Made by a program: the position numbers and the translations under genes. The notes under the pieces are model-generated. The model searched no databases. It saw only the letters and a list, made by a program, of their open reading frames with translations, and was not told the DNA's origin. From Herbidospora sakaeratensis (GTDB lineage Bacteria; Actinomycetota; Actinomycetes; Streptosporangiales; Streptosporangiaceae), in the NCBI RefSeq assembly GCF_001570525.1, contig NZ_BBXC01000010.1, positions 124,001-188,000 of the forward strand: a stretch of 64,000 bases of DNA, given 5' to 3'. The stretch's first letter is position 1. Each line of letters starts with the position of its first letter. This document shows, one piece after another, positions 58,049-64,000 of the stretch.

Positions 58049-59980
58049 ATGATCATCGGCGCGCAGTACTACCGGCCGCCCAACCCGCCGCGCGCAGACT
58101 GGGACCGCGACCTCGGCCGGATGCGCGCGGCCGGGCTCGACACGGTGAAGTTCTGGGCCTGCTGGAGCTGGCTGAACCCCGCGCCGGGGGAGTTCGACTT
58201 CGCCGACCTCGACGAGTTGATGGACCTGGCGGCCGGGCACCGGCTGGGCGTGGTGATCAACACGATCCTGGAGAACGCGCCCTACTGGCTGGAGGAACGG
58301 TTCCCGCACGCCCGCTACGTCGACCACGAGGGCCGCGCGATCCAGCTCACCGCCGCGATGAACACCCCCGGCGGCGGCTGGCCGGGCCTGTGCTTCGACA
58401 ACGAGGAGGTGTGGACGGCGGCGTCGGCCTTCCTGGAGGCGCTGGTGAGCCGTTACCGGAACCACCCGGCCCTGCGGTTCTGGGACGTCTGGAACGAGCC
58501 CCACCTGGAGCCGGCCTCCTACTTTCCCGACCGGATCTACTGCTACTGCCCGGCCTCCCTCGACCGGTTCGCGGCCCGGCTGCGCGACCGCCACTCGCTG
58601 GCGGAGCTGAACACGGCCTGGTCGCGGCGGTATTCGTCGTGGGCGCAAGTGGCCCCGCCCCGGGTGTTCGAGGCGGTGCCCGACATGATCGACTGGCGGG
58701 AGCACTGGTTCGCCAACCTGGCGGGCTGGCTCGACCGGCGTTGCGAGATCGTACGCGGGGCCGATCCCGGGACGCCGGTCATGACCCACGTGGCGCTCAG
58801 CGGCTTCACCGGCCAGCTCGCCACCCACACGCTCGACGAGTTCGACCTGACGGGTCCGGTCGATCTCTTCGGCACGTCGAGCTTCCCCACCTGGCTGATG
58901 GGCGACGACCCGGTCGAGCACCTGTTCAACCTCGACGCGGCCCGGGGCGCCGCCGCCGGGAAGCCCTTCTGGCAGGCCGAACTCCAGGGCGGCCGGGGAC
59001 GGCGCGACGGCTACCGGAGCACCGGCCACCCGAGCGCCGACACGGTCGGGTTGTGGATGTGGAACTCGATCGCCTCCGGGGCCACGGGCGTCGTCTTCTG
59101 GCAGTGGCGGCCCGAACTGCTCGGCCCGGAGAGCCCCGGGTACGGTCTCTGCGCCCCCGACGGGTCGCCGACCGACCGGGTGAGGGCGGTCACCGACTTC
59201 GCCTCGGCGGTGCGGGACCTCGGCGAGGTCGTGCCGGAACCCGGCCGGACCGGGCTGCTGGTCTCCCGGCGGTCGGCGCTGCACGCCTTCGCCACCGACC
59301 GGGGCATGGACCTCTACCGGGACGCGGTCATGGGGGCCTACCGGCTGCTCTGCGACGCCGACGTGCCGGTCGAGATCCTGCACGACACCCGGGAGATCCC
59401 CGGTCACATCGAGGCGATCTACTGGCCGATGCCGTCGGTCGCCTCGCCCGGCCTGGTGCGGGCCCTCGAGGCGTTCGTCGCCCGGGGCGGGGTGCTCGTG
59501 GCCGAGGCCGCGCCCGGCGAATACGCCCCGAACGGCGCGCGGTCGCCGCGCATCCCGCTGGAGGGCCTGTTCGGCGTCCGTCATCTGGACGCCGACCTGG
59601 CGCAGGGAGAGATCGACTTCGCCGGTGTCGCGCTGCCCACGTGCTGGCAGCGCGACCACCTGGAACCGGCCGGCGCGCAGGTGCTGGCGTCGTTCGCCGA
59701 CGGCTCCCCGGCGATCACCCGCCACGGGACGGCCGTGCTGGCCGGGACCTACTTCTCACTCGCCTACGGACGCGAGCCCGACCCGGCGCTGCGGTCGGCG
59801 GTCACCGGCCTGCTCGGCGCGACCGAGGGCACGCCCGGCCTCTACACCCGTCCGGTGACGATCAAGGGCCGGCCGGCCGTCATCGTGGTCAACTGGACCC
59901 ACGAGGAGCAGACGACACGTGTGGGGGAGGTGACGGTCGCCGTCCCGCCCCGGCGTGGTCAGATCAGTTTCGTCAGGTGA
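58049..59980 (+). CDS. GH42-family beta-galactosidase-like glycoside hydrolase
   Basis: A 643-residue cytoplasmic enzyme (no signal peptide). The GH42 TIM barrel is about 1-370, with IGAQYYRPPNPPRADWDRDL at the start, acid/base Glu in WDVWNEPHLEP and likely nucleophile Glu in FWQAELQGG, then a GATase-like trimerisation domain (about 375-570) and a small beta domain. ATG 58049 follows AAAGGG. It should cut the imported glycoside. Galactose specificity is not assured, since GH42 also includes arabinosidases. The 3' end overlaps the shikimate dehydrogenase gene by 22 bp. Confidence 0.9.
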   Translation: MIIGAQYYRPPNPPRADWDRDLGRMRAAGLDTVKFWACWSWLNPAPGEFDFADLDELMDLAAGHRLGVVINTILENAPYWLEERFPHARYVDHEGRAIQLTAAMNTPGGGWPGLCFDNEEVWTAASAFLEALVSRYRNHPALRFWDVWNEPHLEPASYFPDRIYCYCPASLDRFAARLRDRHSLAELNTAWSRRYSSWAQVAPPRVFEAVPDMIDWREHWFANLAGWLDRRCEIVRGADPGTPVMTHVALSGFTGQLATHTLDEFDLTGPVDLFGTSSFPTWLMGDDPVEHLFNLDAARGAAAGKPFWQAELQGGRGRRDGYRSTGHPSADTVGLWMWNSIASGATGVVFWQWRPELLGPESPGYGLCAPDGSPTDRVRAVTDFASAVRDLGEVVPEPGRTGLLVSRRSALHAFATDRGMDLYRDAVMGAYRLLCDADVPVEILHDTREIPGHIEAIYWPMPSVASPGLVRALEAFVARGGVLVAEAAPGEYAPNGARSPRIPLEGLFGVRHLDADLAQGEIDFAGVALPTCWQRDHLEPAGAQVLASFADGSPAITRHGTAVLAGTYFSLAYGREPDPALRSAVTGLLGATEGTPGLYTRPVTIKGRPAVIVVNWTHEEQTTRVGEVTVAVPPRRGQISFVR

Positions 59981-60780
59981 GCGAGCATGCGCCCCACATC
60001 CGGTTCCACCCCCGTGAACAGCCGGAACGACCCGGCCGCCTGGAAGACGACCATCCCGCTCCCGTCGAGGGTGCGGCAGCCGAGCCGCCGCGCGTGCCGC
60101 AGCAACTCGGTCTCCAGCGGCCGGTAGACCACGTCGGCCACCCACAGGTCTCGGCGCAGCAGCCCGGGATCGAGGGGGAGGCCGGGGTGGGCGGCCATGC
60201 CGACCGGGGTGACGTTGACCAGGCCGTCGGCGTCGGCGAGGAGCGCGGGCAACTCCGCGGGAGGCGCCGCGCGCAGCCGGCCGGGTGTGTTCAGCCGGGT
60301 GGTCAGTTCCGTCGCCCGGGTCGAGTCGACGTCCACCACCGTCACGCGCTCGGCCCCGAGCGTCAGCAGGGCGTGGGCGACGGCCGCGCCGGCGCCGCCC
60401 GCGCCGAGTTGCACCACGTGCCGGGTGGCCGCCCCCGGGAGGCCGCGCCGGAACGACTCGGCGAAGCCGGTCCAGTCGGTGTTGTGGCCGATCGCGCGGC
60501 CGTCGCGGAAGAGCACGGTGTTCACCGCGCCGAGCTTCGCGGCGTCGGGTGACAGGTCGTCGAGGTGGTCGATCACGGTCTGCTTGACCGGGTGGGTGAC
60601 GTTGAGGCCGTCGTACCGGGCGAGGCGGGTGGCCCGGATCAGGTCGCCGATGGGGTCGGTGAACTCGATGCGGCGGTAGAGGTAGCGGAGGGCGTGGTGG
60701 TCGGCTTCGTGCTCGTGGAGGGCGGGGCTGAGGGAGGGGCCGATGCCTGCGCCGATCAGCCCGATCAGGTAGGACGTCAT
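59959..60780 (-). CDS. aroE: shikimate/quinate dehydrogenase (AroE family)
   Basis: A 273-residue enzyme interconverting shikimate (or quinate) and the 3-dehydro acid. N-terminal SxS motif GIGPSLSPALHE, catalytic Lys and Asp in GLNVTHPVKQTV and HNTDWTGF, and nucleotide loop LGAGGAGAAVAHAL. ATG 60780 lies 6-7 bp after AGGAGG. The neighbours (dehydratase, MHS transporter, shared operator) show a catabolic rather than biosynthetic job: it feeds 3-dehydroshikimate to the dehydratase at 61481-63070. Confidence 0.92.
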   Translation of the reverse strand: MTSYLIGLIGAGIGPSLSPALHEHEADHHALRYLYRRIEFTDPIGDLIRATRLARYDGLNVTHPVKQTVIDHLDDLSPDAAKLGAVNTVLFRDGRAIGHNTDWTGFAESFRRGLPGAATRHVVQLGAGGAGAAVAHALLTLGAERVTVVDVDSTRATELTTRLNTPGRLRAAPPAELPALLADADGLVNVTPVGMAAHPGLPLDPGLLRRDLWVADVVYRPLETELLRHARRLGCRTLDGSGMVVFQAAGSFRLFTGVEPDVGRMLAHLTKLI

Positions 60781-60792
60781 CACGGTCCTCCT

Positions 60793-60812
60793 ATGTACGA
60801 ACTAGTGAGTTA
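60793..60812. promoter_or_regulatory. operator copy 1 of the shikimate regulon
   Basis: ATGTACGAACTAGTGAGTTA, with inverted AACT/AGTT halves, lies between the tetR stop and the shikimate dehydrogenase start. It is identical over 20 bp to the site at 63086-63105. TATAAG, a -10-like hexamer on the minus strand, lies just upstream and overlaps the tetR stop. Confidence 0.85.
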
Positions 60813-60814
60813 AC

Positions 60815-61456
60815 TTATACCCCAGCACCCTTCAGGTAGGCCACGACCATCTCGCCGACCATGGTGCGCAGGCGTTCGCGGTGTTCGGGCGCGGTCATGT
60901 CGCGTCCGAAGAGGGCGCCGAAGGTGTGCTGGTTGGCGACCCGGAAGAAGCAGAACGAACTGATCATCATGTGGACGTCGATCGCGTCGGCCCCGGTCGT
61001 GAAGTCGCCGGTGGCGTGGCCCGCGTCGAGGATGCGCGAGATCAGGTCGAGCACCGGCGCGCCCAGGTTGGCCAGCACCTCGGACTTGCGGATGTGCTCG
61101 GCCCGGTGGACGTTCTCGATCGCCACCAGCGCGATGAAGTCGCGGTGGGCGTCGTGGTGGTCGAAGGTGAGCTGGGCGAGGGTGCGGATCGCCTCGACCG
61201 GGTCGAGGTGGTCGACGTCGACCGTCTTCTCGACCGCCCTGACCTCGGCGTAGGCCTTCTCCAGCGCGGCGATGTAGAGCTGTTCCTTGCCGCCGAAGTA
61301 GTAGTAGATCATGCGCTTGGTGGTGCTGGTCAGGTCGGCGATCTCGTCGACCCGGGCGCCGGCGTAGCCGCTGCGGGCGAACTCGGCCATCGCCACGTCG
61401 AGGATCTCGGCGCGGGTGCGGTCGGCGTCGCGCTGGCGGTCCCCGGGGGTGGACAT
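60815..61456 (-). CDS. TetR-family regulator of the shikimate regulon
   Basis: A 213-residue regulator with the HTH about 12-60 (ILDVAMAEFARSGYAGARVDEIA, TTKRMIYYYFGGKEQLY) and a C-terminal TetR_C domain. It sits between the shikimate dehydrogenase and dehydratase genes on the same strand, and three copies of one operator-like sequence flank these genes. It probably represses all of them and responds to a quinate/shikimate pathway compound such as 3-dehydroshikimate or protocatechuate; the ligand is inferred. Confidence 0.92.
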   Translation of the reverse strand: MSTPGDRQRDADRTRAEILDVAMAEFARSGYAGARVDEIADLTSTTKRMIYYYFGGKEQLYIAALEKAYAEVRAVEKTVDVDHLDPVEAIRTLAQLTFDHHDAHRDFIALVAIENVHRAEHIRKSEVLANLGAPVLDLISRILDAGHATGDFTTGADAIDVHMMISSFCFFRVANQHTFGALFGRDMTAPEHRERLRTMVGEMVVAYLKGAGV

Positions 61457-61480
61457 TCGGCTCCATGAGGTGGACGGGAT

Positions 61481-63070
61481 CTACTCGCGCCTCATTTTAT
61501 GGCCGTGCTGCGCCGCCAGCCTGACGGGCGTATTGGCCGCGCCGTAACCGGAATATCCGCCGATGCGCTGCACCACCTCGAAGAAGACCCGCCCGATCGT
61601 GGCCGTGTAGAGGTGCAGGAACTCGCCGTCGCCCGCGCGGTCGTACAGGACGTCGGTGCCGCGCAGGTCGGGGGCGCCGGGGAAGCGGGCGTCGAGGTCG
61701 TCGTAGTAGTTGGCGGGGATGCGCAGCGGCGGCTCCCCGGCCGCCGTGAGCCGCCGCGCCATGCCGACGACGTCGTCACAGACGACCGCGACGTGCTGCC
61801 ACGGGACGTTCGACGCGGTGTCGGCCATGTTGAGCGCCAGCATCACCTTGCCGTTCACGCTGGTCATGGCCCGGCTGCGGACCAGCCCGTAGGGATCGGG
61901 CAACTCCAGGCTCTCGTGGGGACGCAACCCCAGCACACACCGGCACCAGAGCGACGCCTCGGCGAAGGGAGCGGTCAGCGCCACGTGGTCGATGGCCGAC
62001 TCGCCCGGTCGGGGCGCGCAGAAGACGACGCGGGTGCCGTCGGGGGCGTGGTCGGGGGCCGACAGGGCCGCCACGTGGGCGTCGGCCGCCGCCGGATCGG
62101 GGGTGCCGATGCCGACCGCGCGCAACTCCGCCGCGTCGCCGCCGTCGACGAGCCGGACCCGGTCGACGCCGAGCACCTCGACCAGCCGGCGCAGCCGCTC
62201 GCCGTCGGGCCCGGTGGCGAGCTCGACGTAGCCGAAGTCCGTGAGGTCGGGCGGCGCGCCGCCCCCCGGATCGCGCTCCAGGAAACGCAGGGACAACATC
62301 GCGTCGGCGGCCGTCCGCACCGGGTCGGCACGCCGGAAGACGTCGTTGAACACCTCCAGCGACAGTGGCCCCCGGTATCCGGCCGCCAGGACGTGGCGGG
62401 TGAAGCCCGCCAGGTCGAAGTCGCCCTGGCCGGGGAAGCAGCGGTAGTGCCGTGACCACTGGAGGGTGTCCATGGTCAGCCGGGGCGCGTCCGCGAGCTG
62501 GAGGAAGAAGATCTTCTCGCCGGGGATGGCCTCGATGCCGACCGGGTCGGTGCCCTTCGACAGGATGTGGAAGCTGTCGAGGCACACCCCGAGCGCCGGA
62601 TGGCCGGCCATCCGGACGATGCGCCACGACCGCAGGTAGTCGTCGACGTGCCGGCCCCAGGCCAGCGCCTCGTAGGCGATCCGCACCCCGTGCGCGGCGG
62701 CCCGTTCGGCCAGCGTGTGCAGCTGCTCGGCCGCCAGGGCGTCGTCGTCGATCGCCTGGGGTGACACGTTCGAGCAGACCAGCAGCAGGTCGGCCCCCAG
62801 CCGGGTCATCAGCCGGAACTTGTGCTCGGCCCGCCGCAGGGCGTCGGCGAAGCGCTCGGGCGGCAGCGCCTCGGCGTCGCGGAACGGCTGGTAGAGCTCG
62901 ACGCGTAAGCCCAGGTCGGCGGCCATGAGGCGGACGTCCTCGGGGGAGAGCGGGCAGGCCACCAGGTCGTTCTCGAACAGCTCGAAGCCGTCGAACCCGG
63001 CCGCCGCGACGGCGTGCAGTTTCTCCGGCAGCGTCCCGCTCAGGGAGACGGTCGCGATCGACTTCCGCAC
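61481..63070 (-). CDS. 3-dehydroshikimate dehydratase, two-domain (QuiC type)
   Basis: A 529-residue fusion. The N-terminal sugar-phosphate isomerase-like TIM barrel (about 1-275) starts MRKSIATVSLSGTLPEKL and has metal ligands in RIAYEALAW, CLDSFHIL and LSLEVFNDVF. The C-terminal part (about 280-515) is a 4-hydroxyphenylpyruvate dioxygenase-like VOC pair with IDHVAL, WQHVAVVCDD and RVFFEVVQR. Bacterial two-domain dehydratases turn 3-dehydroshikimate into protocatechuate. It starts at GTG 63070 and is preceded by operator copy 2. It acts right after the shikimate dehydrogenase. Confidence 0.92.
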   Translation of the reverse strand: MRKSIATVSLSGTLPEKLHAVAAAGFDGFELFENDLVACPLSPEDVRLMAADLGLRVELYQPFRDAEALPPERFADALRRAEHKFRLMTRLGADLLLVCSNVSPQAIDDDALAAEQLHTLAERAAAHGVRIAYEALAWGRHVDDYLRSWRIVRMAGHPALGVCLDSFHILSKGTDPVGIEAIPGEKIFFLQLADAPRLTMDTLQWSRHYRCFPGQGDFDLAGFTRHVLAAGYRGPLSLEVFNDVFRRADPVRTAADAMLSLRFLERDPGGGAPPDLTDFGYVELATGPDGERLRRLVEVLGVDRVRLVDGGDAAELRAVGIGTPDPAAADAHVAALSAPDHAPDGTRVVFCAPRPGESAIDHVALTAPFAEASLWCRCVLGLRPHESLELPDPYGLVRSRAMTSVNGKVMLALNMADTASNVPWQHVAVVCDDVVGMARRLTAAGEPPLRIPANYYDDLDARFPGAPDLRGTDVLYDRAGDGEFLHLYTATIGRVFFEVVQRIGGYSGYGAANTPVRLAAQHGHKMRRE

Positions 63071-63085
63071 AGGGCCTCACCACTA

Positions 63086-63105
63086 ATGTACGAACTAGTG
63101 AGTTA
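63086..63105. promoter_or_regulatory. operator copy 2 of the shikimate regulon
   Basis: The same 20 bases as copy 1, 16 bp upstream of the dehydratase start and in the same orientation relative to the gene it controls. The repressor bound here would block the start of transcription of the dehydratase and, by read-through, tetR. Confidence 0.87.
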
Positions 63106-63120
63106 TTTGACTCCATCATC

Positions 63121-63179
63121 TTGACACGCTGAGGGCGTGAACGCAGCATTGCGGCCACACGTTATGAACTATCCAGTTA
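63121..63179 (+). promoter_or_regulatory. transporter promoter and operator copy 3
   Basis: TTGACA (63121-63126) with CAGCAT 17 bp later (63144-63149) is a plausible promoter for the transporter. Just downstream, 63163-63179 (TATGAACTATCCAGTTA) matches operator copies 1 and 2 at 13 of 17 positions and keeps the AACT/AGTT halves. It ends at the ribosome binding site of the transporter. Confidence 0.65.
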
Positions 63180-63190
63180 GGACAAGCTTC

Positions 63191-64000
63191 ATGACCCAGG
63201 CCACCCCCCGCCGCGCCGCCCTCGCCGCCTGGATCGGCAGCGCCCTGGAGTACTACGACTTCTTCATCTACGGCAGCGCCGCCGCGCTGATCTTCTCCAA
63301 GGTCTTCTTCGACGACTCCGACCCCGCGACCGCGACCCTCCAGTCGCTCGCGTCCTTCGGCGTCGCCTACGCCGCCCGCCCCGTCGGCGCCCTCATCCTC
63401 GGCCACATCGGCGACCGGTTCGGCCGCCGCCGCATCATGGTCTTCACGCTGGTGCTGATGGGGGTGGCGACGTTCCTGATCGGCTGTCTGCCGACCCGGG
63501 AGCAGATCGGCGGCCTCGCGCCCGTGCTGCTGGTCCTGCTGCGCGTCCTGCAGGGGCTCTCGGCGGCGGGCGAGCAGGCCAGCGCCAACTCCATGACGCT
63601 GGAACACGCCCCCGAGAACCGGCGCGGCTACTTCACCAGCTTCACCCTGAACGGCACCCAGTTCGGCCAGATCCTCGCCACGCTCGTCTTCATCCCGGTC
63701 GCGGCGTTGCCCGAGGAGCAGCTGCTGTCGTGGGGCTGGCGGGTGCCGTTCTGGTGCAGCGTCGTCGTGGCGGTCGTCGGCTACCTCATCCGCCGTCACC
63801 TCGACGAGACCCCGGCCTTCCAGGCGCAGGTCGACGACGGCTCGGTGCCGCGCATGCCGCTGGCCGAACTGTTCCGCACCCACTGGATCGACGTGCTGCG
63901 CGTCGTCGGCGCCGCCCTGATCGCGACGGTCAGCACCATCTTCACCGTGTGGGCGCTCAACTACGCGACGAGCGACGCCGTCGGCCTCGACCGCGCGGTC
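63191..64000 (+). CDS. MHS-family MFS transporter, 5' part
   Basis: The first 270 codons of a major facilitator protein; the gene runs off the right edge. It has the metabolite:proton symporter marks WIGSALEYYDFFIYGSAAAL, the loop GHIGDRFGRRR, and LQGLSAAGEQASANSMTLEHAP. This subfamily includes ShiA (shikimate) and similar acid importers. With the dehydrogenase, dehydratase and shared operator beside it, shikimate, quinate or a related acid is the likely cargo. ATG 63191 follows AGGA at 8 bp. Confidence 0.9.
   Translation, partial: MTQATPRRAALAAWIGSALEYYDFFIYGSAAALIFSKVFFDDSDPATATLQSLASFGVAYAARPVGALILGHIGDRFGRRRIMVFTLVLMGVATFLIGCLPTREQIGGLAPVLLVLLRVLQGLSAAGEQASANSMTLEHAPENRRGYFTSFTLNGTQFGQILATLVFIPVAALPEEQLLSWGWRVPFWCSVVVAVVGYLIRRHLDETPAFQAQVDDGSVPRMPLAELFRTHWIDVLRVVGAALIATVSTIFTVWALNYATSDAVGLDRAV

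Noticed and set aside
1-64000. tRNA, rRNA, insertion sequences or attachment sites
   Set aside because: No cloverleaf-like or rRNA-like stretch, transposase, terminal inverted repeat or integrase could be recognised by eye; a tRNA scan was not possible here.

Overview
The window is chromosomal DNA from a high-GC Gram-positive actinomycete. The evidence is strong third-position G/C bias throughout, frequent GTG and TTG starts, GGAGG-type ribosome binding sites, 1-4 bp stop/start overlaps inside operons, and families typical of filamentous soil actinomycetes (ECF41 sigma factor, secreted HNH nucleases, CBM2 enzymes, DUF11 surface proteins). A Streptosporangiales-like genus would fit, but that is only an impression. 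I see no tRNA, rRNA, CRISPR array, insertion sequence or phage module. No gap between genes exceeds about 200 bp, so the window is almost fully coding.

Layout. 1-3948: minus-strand envelope operons (trypsin-like protease, MoxR ATPase, DUF58, VWA; then secreted HNH nuclease, small membrane protein, winged-helix regulator). 4056-5259: an overlapping DsbA-like/VKOR pair for disulfide formation outside the membrane. 5231-7129: DHFR-like reductase, BlaI-like repressor and M56 protease in one minus-strand run. 7284-9122: asnB.

9106-20825 is the most distinctive block. It holds a small LPFTG wall-anchored protein (minus strand); a membrane-tethered Ig-like protein; a 2,958-residue secreted giant with an L-type lectin head, IPT, Fn3 and putative-Ig domains, 15 DUF11 repeats and a C-terminal cap; a small secreted protein homologous to that cap; and a DUF11 protein with a C-terminal membrane anchor. 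The composition parallels the csc/WxL clusters of Firmicutes, but the cap has no WxL signature. It is my best candidate for an undescribed cell-surface system.

20815-29209: TetR/MMPL/luciferase-like oxidoreductase (apparently with a CTG start), FAD protein, glycosyltransferase behind a perfect CRP-type palindrome, and an ECF41 sigma factor divergent from an FAD oxidoreductase. 29379-32570: secreted GH95 fucosidase with two carbohydrate-binding repeats. 33456-36094: two-component system. 36091-37052: AbiEii-like nucleotidyltransferase with an unknown small partner. 37072-49650: mixed metabolism, two secreted nuclease/beta-propeller paralogue sets, P450, polysaccharide deacetylase, GH-A glycosidase, and a TetR-controlled ketosteroid-dehydrogenase-like/SDR pair.

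49651-59980 is a LacI-controlled sugar locus: four Gfo/Idh/MocA oxidoreductases, a complete ABC importer lacking only its ATPase, and a GH42 enzyme. 59959 to the right edge is a quinate/shikimate catabolic regulon (shikimate dehydrogenase, TetR, 3-dehydroshikimate dehydratase, MHS-type transporter) with three copies of one operator. The first and last genes are cut by the window edges.
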